Position numbers and translations under genes: made by a program. Below, piece after piece: positions 13,819 to 25,715 of a stretch of DNA of 64,000 bases. The notes beneath the pieces were generated by a model that saw only the letters and a list, made by a program, of their open reading frames with translations, did no database searches and had not been told where the DNA came from. The stretch is from Paramecium octaurelia (lineage: Eukaryota; Ciliophora; Oligohymenophorea; Peniculida; Parameciidae). The DNA is taken from positions 195,060 through 259,059 of the forward strand of contig CAJJDP010000044.1 in assembly GCA_905182995.1 (NCBI GenBank), in the 5' to 3' direction. Within the stretch, counting starts at the first letter, position 1, and each line of letters starts with the position of its first letter.

Positions 13819-15624
13819 ATGAATGAAAAAGATGATTTGTATATGCTCTAGTCTCAAGATGCCTTTGGAAAAGAGGATTATAGACTTACAAACTAAACAG
13901 GATGTACAGAACACTCCAAATCTTAATCATTATGCTTTGATTAAGTCATACTAGGATCTAGTTAAATTTTAAATATTCCTGACTTATTAATGGATAAGTA
14001 TTAATCAATTTGGAAGTAAGTTTTGCTTTTATTTTATAGAAAAAAAATCATAATAATTCAATCTCACTACAAAGGACATTTACAAAGAAAAAAATATAAA
14101 AATATGAAAAAATGGGCAAAATACAGAAAAAATGTTTATTTAGAGTTGATAATGACAGAAAAAGATTATTTAACTGATTTAAAGTCTATCATTCATAACG
14201 TTATGATTGCAGCAGAATAATTTTAGTTATTACCAGAAAATGAGATATAAATAACTTTTAGTAATCTGAATTAAATTTACAATTTCAATTAGATGTTTTA
14301 TAGGGATATCTAGTGTAAGATTTAATATTTATTTTAGAATAATTTTCTAATTATCATCCTAATTAATGTTTCGGAAATGTATTGGAAAGGTTTATTCCTT
14401 ATTTTAAAATTTACTTCAAATATTATTATGAGTACAAGGATTATTAAATTACGAACTTAAGATAAGCTTATCCAGCCTTTGATGATCATTTGAACAAACT
14501 AGAACAAGGAAATTTATTTAGAGGATGTGATTTAAATTCATTTTTAATCAAACCTGTACAAAGACTACCAAAATACGCCTTATTATTAAAAGATTTAGTT
14601 AAACACACTTGGAAAACCCATCCTGATTATGATAAACTAATAAAAACCCTTTAGACATTTAATTCAGTTACAGGTCAAATAGACAAATAAATGGGGAGGT
14701 AAAATTATTTATTTACTTTAAGTATTCTAAGAAATTAGGCTCTATTTGATTTGCAGAAAAAGTTCTTCGATGTTTTGTCTGAGAACATTGTCGAATCAAC
14801 TAGAAATTTTATTTTAACAGAACCAATCTACCAATTAAGACAAGGTCAAGAAGAACTTGTACAGCTTTACTTGTGTAGTGATTTGATAGTGCTGTCAAAA
14901 AAAACGGAGGTTAGTGAATAGAGAATAAATGAAAGATTATTAGAATATTGTTATCTCACTGAAAAATGCTATTTAGAAGATGAAAACATTGACAATTTAC
15001 TATTGACAGTGTCTATTTAGGATAAAGATGAGAAATTTATTTTCCTATGTTAAGATTTTGAATAAAAACAAAGATTATCATAAGAGTTTTTTTAAATCAT
15101 CTTGATGAGACAAGCAAGTTATTTCTCTCAAACTATTTCGATTTAATAAGCATAAAAGAATCAGCCTATTAGGGTTTTTGTAACTTCGATATCGAGAGGG
15201 TAATCTAGAATGCCATTTAAAACCTTTGCTAAATATAATCTTTCAGTAATAAAAATCTTAATTTTAGGTTGTTTTAGATAAAAAAGAGCACACAACTTGG
15301 ACTAGACATAAAATTTTATTGAGAATTTAAAATGCTCTAAAGAAATAATATAAAAAAGAATATTTAGACGAAAGGGATAATAATATTCTATTTTAAGATT
15401 ACATTGAGAAAAAACTAAATAAATAAAATAGTGATGGAAGAAAAGTTATCGTTGAAACTTTTATAGAGACTCTTTTAAACTCTTGTTACGTAAAATCTGC
15501 ACCAGAAAGGTACCTTGAATTGCTCGGGCTCCCATTGGGATTTTATTCAAACAATCAGAATGTTAATTAATCGAAATCTACAATAGTAGATTCGGAATCA
15601 TCAAAATCAAGTTAGGATTCTTGA
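13819..15624 (+). CDS. IQ-motif RhoGEF (DH-PH type)
   Basis: Four introns (14016-14039, 14315-14337, from 14699 to 14722 or 14731, and 15246-15267) give about 570 aa. After a Gln-rich N-terminus comes an IQ calmodulin-binding motif (IQSHYKGHLQRKKY, about residue 70). A DH domain follows with the family signature KPVQRLPKYALLLKDLVKHT at about 240, then a PH-like region and a lower-confidence C-terminal module containing FKTFAKYNLSVVLDKK. DH-PH proteins exchange GDP for GTP on Rho-type GTPases at membranes; the IQ motif suggests Ca2+/calmodulin control. The first intron is 24 nt and stopless, so it is called on its strong GTAAGT...TATAG ends. The third intron has two possible acceptor sites that both keep frame. 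It is divergent from the E2 gene and convergent with the next gene. Confidence 0.85.
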
Positions 15625-15904
15625 AATAAATACACAATTTTCTATTTATAATGCATGAATTATTATTCTTAACAATTTAATTAATTTACAGCATTTTCTA
15701 GCATTTATTCAATAGAAAAATAGAATAAATTAAAAATAAGAGGTTTCACACACTATTTATTTAATCTCTTATTCAATTTATTCATACAATCTTTTTGGTA
15801 TGTAATAATTTATATTAATTGTTTAAGAAAATAAATTAAGACTTAATCCAATTATGTTTAATATATAAAAATAATGATCTATTGTTTCATTTTCAAGTAT
15901 GCTC

Positions 15905-17995
15905 TCATTTTTTGAGGGAGAAAAGTTTGCCAATAAAACCTGTATTATTATTAAAATAAAACATCGCTCCCATTACCAATAATAATACGAGCATCTAATA
16001 ATAGAGTCAATATCATACTTGCATCCAAAACTCTGTTGAAAATAATGTTTTCTTCAAGAACGAAGACTCTTGTTTTGGTTTTACTGGTTCTGGATGTTAT
16101 TTTAAGTACTCTTCTCTTTCTCTTTCTTCTTATTCCCTCTTTTTCTTAAAGTAATCTGTCATAGCATATTCAAACACCTAAAATATTGGGCAAGGATATT
16201 ACTTCGAAATTGAATTTTCCTTAACCAAAGATTTCGGTCACATTTTCTCTACAAAGTCTAATCAATCTTCTGACATATTTTCTGTCAGTAAAATTTATTT
16301 AATGTTTGGCTACAAGTTCTTTAAGTATCTCATCATTTTCATAATCAATTAGATCCAAATTCATATAGAATGACATTGTTTATACTGTTTCTAGGAGTCT
16401 TTATAATTCCTATTTTGCAATCTTTACTTAGTCATATTTCTTTTATTCCTAAGGGTATGAATTATTTTCTTACAGCATAAAACTCAATTATTCTATAATA
16501 TTTGTTGACCATTTCTTTAACAATTTCATATTCTTGATGTTCCTGTGTTAATTGTGGCATGCAAACTCTATATAAGAATTATTTGTCTGTTTCATTTGGT
16601 TATTGTATCAAATCTTCTGGATCAACGACATCAGTAACACCTTCTTCATAAGGTACTTTGCCATCTTCGATCATCTCTTACTCAATTTCGTCAATTTCCT
16701 TGGCTCTTAAGAACAATGGTTCCACTATTTCTTAAACCCACTATTTCTTTAATTTCAATGCTTCCATAACTCTATGTGCATGTTCAATATAGATTTCTTT
16801 GGCATTTTCTAAGCCCATCAACTTCAATATTCCAGGACCTTATTTGAAAATGTTTTCAACGTTAGATAAACTAATAGCTTTTTCAATAAGTTCTTTTGCT
16901 CTTAGTAGATCTTTATGTGTAGACCATTTATCATATAAAATAGCTTAGGAATACCTAAATAAATATTATGAATTTTCTTTCTAAATAACACCTGCATCAT
17001 CCAAGATCTTTCTTGCTAAATCGAAATGTGACATCTTCATATAACAAACAGACATATTGAGATACAGACCATACATTATGGAGTTACACATTTCTTTATC
17101 AGCCTCATCCTAAAAGAAATGAATGAATTGATTACTTGAATATGCTCAACTCCATTATATTTAACATTTTCATCGGTGTAAATAGTCATTAAAGATTTAT
17201 ATTATTTTTTGAATTCCTTTTATTCTTTCCTATATTATTTGGCTGATTTTTTCATATCTTCCAGTTCCTTTCTTTCCTTCTCAGTCATATTTGAGGTGTC
17301 TTATTATTGATTTGCTTCCTCTTCATCAGATTCTTCCTCAGGGGGCTCTACTACCTCCAAGTAACGGAAACAACCCAAAGCTCTTTCATAATATCTAATA
17401 GCTTCATCATATTCTTATTTTTGCAATAGTTTATTTCCTGATTATGAAAATTATTAATACCTTTTTCTCTAAACTTATCGTAAACAAAAAATCTTTAGGC
17501 CACTTCGCATTGTCTAAGTTTTTTTGTGTTTTCGTCATCATGAAACAATGTACTTTTTAAATAAGTTGGGTATGTATCGAATACTTTCCTTCTATCCTTA
17601 ATTGGACCTAAGATTGAATAAAGGAGAGCCTTACCTTTTTTAACTTCCTTAGAATCAAATGCCAACATCCACAATCCACGAGTATCAAGTAGATAATTCA
17701 AAGGACTTATATAATAAGTGTCATATTATTCTTCAAGGTGGGCTAGTGGCGGATTTCTTTTTTTTTCACTCGACATAAATGGACATCCTCCTTTGGGTTA
17801 CTTTTCCTTTTTCTCTTTTTTCTTTTCAGCACTTCCATCTGCAATTTTGATCTCTGGTTGCTGCTGCATTTACTGGAAAGGACATTTGGATTTATCTGTA
17901 TACTTTTCATGTCCTTTTGGAGGCTTCATTGCTTCTGAAAAAGGACAAGAACCAAATTCAATATCTTTCTTCTAGGAACCTTAATTGCCTTGCAT
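15905..17995 (-). CDS. CPF-motif, TPR-like, tail-anchored protein
   Basis: Five introns (17438-17460, 17110-17135, 16449-16473, 16178-16202, 15995-16018) give 655 aa. The N-terminus carries three Cys-Pro-Phe motifs (GSCPFSE, SKCPFQQ, GGCPFMSS) in the first 80 residues, spaced by Lys/Gln-rich linkers. The middle has TPR-like helix pairs (EKGNKLLQKQEYDEAIRYYE, NSIMYGLYLNMSVCYMKM) broken by a Glu-rich insert. The end has one hydrophobic span (MLVLLLVMGAMFYF) about 15 residues before the stop, as in tail-anchored proteins. Cys-Pro motifs in such a context are known as heme regulatory motifs; heme sensing here is only an inference. TPRs imply a chaperone or complex-binding role on the cytosolic face of an organelle membrane. 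I cannot name an orthologue. The last exon, with the membrane span, appears only after removing a 24-nt intron. Confidence 0.75.
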
Positions 17996-18119
17996 TGATT
18001 TCAAATATATTTTTAATTATGTATAATGTTTTCTTTAGGTGGAGTTCTTAAATTATATAAATATATTTATTCACTGGTCCATGTCAATCATTTTCAAAAT
18101 TGTTTTAACATGTTTATTA

Positions 18120-18503
18120 TCATCCTTATTTTTATTTTACCTCAAAAACGGAAGCTGATTTCTTTCCCATAATATCTTTCAAATCGATTAATTCACCAGA
18201 TTCCTCCTCCTCCAATCCAATATGTATCTATTCTTACCAAAATGGAACTCGAAGTCCTCTAATAAAGTATACCTTTACTAATTTATGTTGTCCTCACTGA
18301 AATCTTAGCGAAATTGAAGCCTATTTGTATAAATCATATTGTTGATCATCTGTGTTGGCATACTTATATATAAACTCATATCAGATCCAGAGATTTATCA
18401 CTAATATTTTATTACAAATTTTAAGACTCCAATCTTGACACTATAAATAGTTTTAGAAATTCAGTTTCTGAGAACTACTATAAACACCATTTGAAACTAT
18501 CAT
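18120..18503 (-). CDS. Unresolved small gene, possible in-frame TGA or missed intron
   Basis: From ATG at 18503 the frame gives MIVSNGVYSSSQKLNF..., a likely 27-nt intron, then YKYANTDDQQYDLYK and SISLRFQ, which ends at a TGA (near 18292). The same frame continues beyond that TGA into convincing coding sequence (KVYFIRGLRVPFW, then EEEESGELIDLKDIMG) to TGA at 18120-18122. Removing a standard intron around the internal TGA does not restore this frame cleanly; another model skips it with a 20-nt intron at different borders. The gene could therefore be intact with an odd intron, a pseudogene, or a UGA-recoded gene. I recognise no family. Neighbours give no clue: the CPF-motif gene lies just downstream on the same strand. 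Confidence 0.4.
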
Positions 18504-19380
18504 ATTCTACCTTCCTTATACTAATAATGAATAAATAAACAATGTTTGAACAATTTTAATTTATAAATTGTTTAGTTTTTTACTTATAAACAAATAATGA
18601 TATTCAAGTTCTTTCCAACCATAAAATTTTCAAAATCAAATTTCTCAGAATATTATTGTACATCCATAAAGTCTCTTCCCTATGTCAATTAGAATAAGGA
18701 ATTCAATGGTTTTTTTCTAGAATCATGTCCATTTTTTGAACATAAAAAGTATAATGTAATATAAAATTGAAAAGAAACAATTTGGAATAATATGTAATTG
18801 AATAAATGTAAAAGTGACAATGTTTGAACATAGGCACATGGAATTTAGTATAATTAAAAATATCTTAAAGAAATCATTTCAAATTGTTCTTATTTATGGG
18901 GAGTTAATTTGGTTTTTGAATTTTTAAGAATAATAAAGACTGTAAATTTAATTATTATAGATCCTTTTGGCTTATTTATATCAGAATCAGGGTATTCTAT
19001 TGATCTTATAGATTACATATTTTTAAATAAGTTATTACAAAAATAGTTAATGCTTGAAATTTCTTTTTTACATAGACTAAAGATATTTATCTTTTGATAT
19101 ATATAAATTTTATCAATATTGGTTTAAAATTTTTGATTTTATCATTCTTTCTCTAGAAATGGGATATAAAATTTAATTTAGAAATTATAAATTTATTTCA
19201 AGAAAATTGAGAAAAGATTTCAAAATTCAAATTAAGAATAAACTAATTTCATCCAATTATGTAATGCTAGGCAGACTTGGGAATTATATAAATGATAAAT
19301 AACTTTATACAATTATGTTAAATAGCAGTTAATTATTTATTTATACATTTCATTAATTTTAAATTCAAATTTTACACAAA
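18504..19380. other. Intergenic, AT-rich, upstream of GBP gene
   Basis: Nearly 880 bp without any frame that looks conserved on either strand. It is strongly AT-rich with homopolymer runs. It holds the divergent promoters of the small minus-strand gene and the GBP gene, but no recognisable motif. Confidence 0.5.
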
Positions 19381-22300
19381 ATGAAGAAATCATTCAAAGA
19401 AGAAGCAATGCCTCTTATTTTTTACTAATAAGAAACTCAAAGTAAATATTCGCTAAATCATCAAAGCTTATCAAGTAAACCCTGATGCGATAGAAATAAT
19501 TAAAAATATTCCATCACCAATAGGAATTGTAGGAGTGGCAGGTATGTATAGAACTGGAAAGTCATACCTTCTGAATAGAATGCTATTAAATAGATCAGAT
19601 GGTTTTGGAGTTGGTCCAACAGTGCTGCCATGTACTAAGGGACTTTGGATGTGGGGCAAACCATTATTAGGTTAAACAAGTGATGGAGAAAGTTGTTCAA
19701 TCTTGGTTGTAGATAGCGAAGGATTGGGTGCTCCAGATGAAGATTCTACACATGACATTAGAATTTTCTCTTTAACTATTCTATTGACATCATGTTTTAT
19801 CTACAATTCGGTTGGTAGTATCGATGAAAATGCTCTCCAAAACCTTAGTCTTGTAGTCAATCTAACTAAAAATATTTAATTAAAGAGGTAAATGATAATT
19901 TGTGATTTTTAGTGGGTAATCACTTCAAGAACTTGAAGATTTGTCCTAATACTTTCCTCAATTTTATTGGGTTGTGAGAGATTTTACTCTTCAGTTGGTA
20001 GATAAGAACAGAGAATAAATTACATCTAAGGATTATTTAGAAAATGCTCTTGTTATCTAGAAGGGATCATCAGAGGGGATTGATCAAAAAAATAAGATTA
20101 GAAAATTGTTAACAACATTCTTCAAGGATAGAGATTGCATCACATTGGTAAGGCCATTGACTGAAGAGAGCAGTCTCCAAAATCTAGAGAACTTAGATTT
20201 CGATAAGTTAAGACCTGAATTCTTTGAATAGGTTATAAATCTACGTAAAAAAATACTCAATAGAATAAGGCCAAAAATGCTCAATGGAAAGACACTTTCT
20301 GGTTAAATGTATTGCGATTTAATTCGTTCTTATGTTACAGCCATTAATAATGGAGCTGTGCCTGCCATTGAATCTGCTTGGACCTATATTTGCAAAAATG
20401 AATGTTAAAAGGCTGTTGCTGAAGCTTTTGATACTTATGAATAAATTCTTAAGGAAAATCTTCACAACAGATTTCCAATTTCTAATGAAGATTTGAAAGC
20501 ATTTAATAGAAGTCTTAGAGAATAAGCATTTGCATTATTCAAAAAGAAATGCGTTGGAGATGCTGATGAATACAAATAAGAATTACAAAGAAGAATTAAA
20601 TAAAGATTTGCTGCAGTGAAATAGGAAAACGATAGAGAAGGTTCGAGAATGTGTTCTTAATTCATTTAATAGGAATTTTAACCAATTGACAGAAAACTTA
20701 AATTAGGAGAATACAAATCATTTGGAGAGTATGAAAAGGACATCAAAATGTTTTATAATTTTTTTATTGAAAATGGACCTAGAGTGGGAACAAGAAATTA
20801 AATTATTTTAGAGTTTCTATAAAGAGCCTTAATTGAAGGATCAAATCTATTTATTAGATAGTATGCTCAAGAAACAGATATGATGAAAAATGTTGCTTTT
20901 GAAACCTAGAAAAAATTAGAATAGGAATTGAAAGAAGTAAGATAGGATAGTTTGAAAGATAAAAATAATCTTTTGATGAAATTGGCACAAGTAGAAAGTG
21001 AAAAAAGTGATTTAGAACTCAGAGAATAGGTTGCTAGAGATAACTTAGAAGAACTTAAAATATAAAAGGAATAAGTTGAAAGGGATTTAAAGTTAGAATC
21101 TGAAAATGAAAAAATTGAATTAACTAGATAGATTCAAGAATTAAAGGGATAAGTTTTAAAAGCAGAGGAATTCAATAAGGACATGGAGAGGAATACTCTT
21201 TTTGGAAACTCTGAGTTTGAAAAAGAAAGGGCTCTTTTGGAATAAAAAATCACCTTCTTTGAAAAATTAGTCAATGAGATGAATGCAAAGGAAGTTGAAT
21301 ATTAGAATGAAATTAAAAATCTCAGAAAAGAACATAGTCTACAATCAAAAGATTAGTAAACCAAGTCTGACTAAACGGTTAGATAATTATAATAGAAACT
21401 CAGTGATTTATAAGAGAAATTGAATGAGATGGAGAATGAATTAATTGAAAAGGAATCCAATTTTGAAAATGATTTCAAAAAGTTTGAACACAAAGAAAGA
21501 AGTTTAACAAAATAAAATCTTGAATAAAATGAATAAATTTAAGCATTGACTAGAGAACTTAGAGAATATAAGAGAAATGAGGAATAGATGTAATAAATGC
21601 TGAAGAGTGATGCTAATAACTAAGTCAATGAATTATTAGAAAAGGTTCAAGGATTAGAAGATCTAATCAAAACAAAGGATGATCAATTGAAATAAACAAA
21701 AAGTCATAGTGAAAAAGATAAGGCTTTGATGTAATAAAAGATGGAATTCATGGAAGTGTAATTGGATGAGTACAAAAAATAAATTGAAGAAAACAAAAAA
21801 TCACATGAGGCAATTATGAAGGCTTTTGAGAATTCAAGCAATGAATCTACTTACAAGATTGATGCTGCAAAAATGAACGACTTAAGAGAACAACATAAGA
21901 GAGATCTTAAGAATATAGAGAATGAATATGAAAGTGTTAAGAAGAGATTACAATAATAAGTAGACCAATTAAATGAGAGAAATAGTGAATTGGAACTCAA
22001 AGTTAAGTTTGAGACAGGAGATCTAATTAAAGAAATTGAGAATCTTAAAGAATAACTTTAAACATCAGAAGAACAAAAGACTAAATTACTAGAATAGAAC
22101 AAGACCTTAGATGGATAGAAGTTATCAATCTTGAAAGAATAAGAGTTAAGATATTAGAAGAAAATTAAATAATTGGAGTAGGCTATGGATGAAGCAGATA
22201 CAAAAACAGCTAGAGAAGTTAATTAAGCTCAAGCAAAAGCAGAGGAATCTTTAACATAATTAAAGAATTTCTATGAAATCGAAAGGGAAAGATTAGAAAG

Positions 22301-24366
22301 AAGAATCTGTGAAGAAAAAGAAAAAAGTGATAAGAAGTTTTAAGCTGCTTAAGAAGAATTCTATCATAAGCTAAGAGAAACTGAATAGAATTATGAGGAA
22401 GAAATAGAAACTCTAAAGGATGACTTAAGAGATTAAGTATAACAGTATACAAACACAATTTAATAATATGATCATGAGATTGCCTTAAAATAGTAAACTA
22501 TTGAGATTTTTGAAAAACATATTAAAGAAATTAAGGAGTAACTGATATCCCTTTAAAATAACAATAATGCTACTTTAGAATAATAGATGAACTCTTTCAC
22601 TACAGAAAGAAAAAGCTTAATTTCTAAAATTGATGTTCTATCAAGTTAATTGAATAATCTACAAAAGGAACATATGGCATTATAATAAAAGAAGGATCTT
22701 TTGGAAAATGAGAAAACAAGAAAAGAATAGCAATTTGAATAATCAAGAAAAGAATGGTAAGAGGAAAAGAGAGAACTGATAGATAGATTAGAAGAAACAA
22801 AATAAAGACTCCAAAAAATGAATGATGAATTTTTGGAGAAGAAGATTGAATATGGTAGAGAAACAGCATTAACTTAATAACAAAATGAATTTTTATAGAA
22901 AAAAATTGAAGATCTGTAAAAACAAATAGATACCTAGTAATCAAGGTTTGATGAGAAAATTAAATAATAAAAGAATGAATATTCAGTTGAATTAGAGTAG
23001 AAATTGGAAAGAGCATAAGAGGAAAAAACAGCAATTGAAACTAAGTATGAGAAGATTAAGAAATAATTGAAAGAAAACGAATATCAAAATAATAAATAAG
23101 CATCTACTTTAGAAAGAGAGAAAGCCATTCTAACTGAAAAGCTAGGAAATTTAGAATCAAGAAAGAATGAACTAGAATCAAAAATAAAGGATGAGTCGGC
23201 TAGCGTTGCTTCATAGTAGGCTGCTTTGAGAGAATAAATAGCCGCAGAGAAGAAATCATTGCAATAAGAATTAGAAAAATACAAATAGTTTAATCTTTAA
23301 TTAGAATAAGAGAAGAGCGAGATCCATACTAGTTATGAAAGAGATAAAGCTTTATGGGAAGGAAAATTTTAATTTTTGGAATAACAAAAGGAATAGGCAA
23401 AATAAGATTTGATGGATGCTTTAAAAAAATTTGAGATGACTTTGATGCATCTACAAAGGGCTAGATCAAACGAAAAGGATGAGTAAGAAAATAATTTAAA
23501 TGAGTTGTTATTAAGTGTTGAGAGAAAATATTAATCATAAATCGAAGAAGCTAATCAAACTCATTAAAGAATAGTTTAAGATTATGAGGATAAAATTAGA
23601 AGATTATAAAAAGAGGTTAAAACTCATAAAGATAAGATTTTAATTGATTAACATGGAAAAATTGGTAATCAATTATTGTCAGAGAAAAAGTTTGCTGAAA
23701 TGTTAGATAATGAGAAGAGATTATAATAGGAAATTGAAAATATTAAGTAAGATAGGGATTATAAAATTTTTGAATATTAAAAGATGTTAGAATAAGAAAG
23801 AGAGAACTTAAAAGCTAAAATAGTAGAATTAGAAACCAAATATAAGGAGGTCGAAAACAAAAGATCCACTCTTATATTTGAGTTTGAAAAAGAGAGAGCC
23901 AAATGGAATTTAGATAGAGATCATTTAAATAACATTAAAAATGAATTATCGGATTAATTAGAGAAATTAAGTGACAAAAAAGAATAGCTTTTAAGAGAAA
24001 ATGAAAAACTAAAAAATGAATAAAGAGCTACCAGACGTAGTGTTGCTGCCCATAATATGACAAGTAATAATATAAAGACAGGCAATACATATAGAAATCC
24101 AATAAATAATATTTCAAGTATCTAATTTTCATATAATTTAAGCTATCGGACTTTAAAAACTTAGTCCAACTCATTCTAATAACACTTCTACATCTTCAGC
24201 AAATATATCAGTTCTTAAAAAAAATAACTTAGCTGATATAACTAATTATGAAAAGACTGCTCCTTTGACATAGTAATCATTTCAAAATAGCAAATTTTAC
24301 TTTTATGGAAACTAATAAGGACAGAACGATGACTCAATGATTGGATAGGGTGAATTTTAAAAATGA
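19381..24366 (+). CDS. Guanylate-binding protein (GBP/atlastin superfamily) with very long coiled coil
   Basis: Three 25-nt introns (19442-19466, 19888-19912, 24118-24142) give 1636 aa. The N-terminal large GTPase domain has the P-loop GMYRTGKSYLLN (about residue 45), a switch region with PCTKGLWMWG, the VVDSEGLG G3 motif and the GBP-type RD motif in WVVRDFTLQLVD. An alpha-helical GBP middle domain follows to about residue 520. The remaining 1000 or so residues are heptad-rich Glu/Lys/Gln coiled coil, with a short Ser/Asn tail. GBPs hydrolyse GTP, assemble on membranes and remodel them. The coiled coil is far longer than the roughly 600-aa animal GBPs and could act as a tether or filament. 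There is no C-terminal CaaX box, so membrane attachment by prenylation is unlikely. The last intron is needed to reach the Ser/Thr/Asn-rich tail. Confidence 0.92.
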
Positions 24367-24601
24367 TATAATTAATATATATATAAAAGTGGTTATATTA
24401 ATTCATTTCTTAATTTTCTTTGGGCCTAAATTTATAGCTTAAACATGAATAAGACTTCAAATTTATAGCACTCAAAATTAAACTCCATGAACCTAATTTA
24501 AATTGTTTTAATAAAAGATAATATTCTTAAAATTCACGATTTCTTATAAAAGTTATTAAATAAATTTAGAGAATTTAATTTATTTAAAAAATAAAAATTT
24601 A

Positions 24602-24675
24602 CGCCCGAACAGGGTCTCGATCCCTGGACCTAGAGATTAAGAGTCTCTCGCTCTACCAAGCTGAGCTATCCGGGC
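24602..24675 (-). tRNA. tRNA-Lys (anticodon CUU)
   Basis: The minus strand folds as a standard 74-nt cloverleaf. The acceptor stem GCCCGGA pairs with TTCGGGC, with discriminator G. The D-arm region is TAGCTCAGCTTGGTAGAGC, which includes the internal box A. The anticodon stem is GAGA/TCTC with loop CTCTTAA, placing CTT at positions 34-36. The T-arm contains GATCGAGAC. The anticodon reads AAG (Lys). CCA is not encoded, as expected in eukaryotes, and there is no intron. Confidence 0.95.
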
Positions 24676-24903
24676 GTATTGATATTTAGTTAGTTGATAT
24701 TCCTATAAGGACCTTGAGAATTAGAACCAAAACATATTATTAATAGTTTATTAATGTAAATATATTTTGTTTTTTTTAATGGTTAATTGAATAATATGGC
24801 TAAGGTGGAAATAGAAAGAACTCAATTTAAAAAAGGTAGTCAAACCATCATAAGAGAAAATACAATAAAAATTATTAAAATAATTTATATATATTGGTTA
24901 TAA

Positions 24904-25711
24904 ATGGATTAAAATAATAATCAAGAAGTTCAGAATGAAATATAGTATCCATTTTAGTAAATGCTATCAGAGGATCAATTTCATTTGTTTGAAAACATTA
25001 AGGTGAAGGTGATTGGTTAAAATGGAAAGGAAATCGAATTTACTCCAAATTCTGGAAACCTACTCATTACAAATGAAAGATTGTGTTGGTACAGTTTACC
25101 ATAGAGCAATGAATCATTAACAAATGAATAATTGTAAAAAGATATTCAAATTGAAAAAACACAAGAGAATAGTTCTTTAGTTTCCAATTTGAATGGAAAA
25201 TCATTTATGTTTAATTATGAAACCCTAGTCTCACATGGCTAATAAGGGGATTAGTTTATGTGTTTTTTAGGGTCTCAAGAGGAAGAAGAGATGGAATTAG
25301 AAGAAGAATAAGAAGCTTTAATTGAATTAATTTAGTAATAAAATCCAGCTGAAATAGTTAATTTAGGAAAGGGTGAATATTAGGTAAGCATATATATAGA
25401 GATAGATATATTTTGATCTTAGTAAATAATCAAAGGAAACATAAAATAAAATAAATGATATTTTTACAGAATTAGCAACAGCAAATGTAGAGATGGAAGA
25501 CGAAGGAGATGAATTTATGGATGAAATGATTACAGCCGATAATATCGATTAAGATGGAAATATTATTGTTAAAAAAAAGTAATAATAAGAAGGTGAAGAA
25601 ATAGAAGATAATGACGAAGATTATGAAGATGTAGATGATGATGAGGAAGATGGAGAAGAAGAAGCAGATAATTAATTTGCGAATAAAAAGAATAATTAAG
25701 AATAAAATTGA
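24904..25711 (+). CDS. pICln-like protein (methylosome / chloride conductance regulator family)
   Basis: One intron of 22 nt (25384-25405) gives 261 aa. The front half has a PH-like strand pattern with SGNLLITNERLCWYS, which matches the start of pICln-type domains, then NYETLVSHG, an acidic loop of Glu repeats, and IYFDLSKQSKETQNKIND. The tail is very acidic (Asp/Glu runs). pICln proteins chaperone Sm proteins to the PRMT5 methylosome during snRNP assembly. The family call rests on the order of motifs (strand, acidic loop, FxxxSK-type strand and helix, acidic tail). An in-frame upstream ATG at 24796 would add 36 AT-rich residues, which I consider untranslated. The stop is only 4 bp from the stop of the convergent lectin gene. 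Confidence 0.6.
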
Positions 25712-25715
25712 TTTT

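Noticed and set aside
24796-24903. Upstream in-frame ATG of the pICln-like gene
   Set aside because: The added 36 residues become pure Ile/Lys/Tyr from AT-rich DNA and do not resemble the family, so 24904 is preferred. It is not formally excluded.
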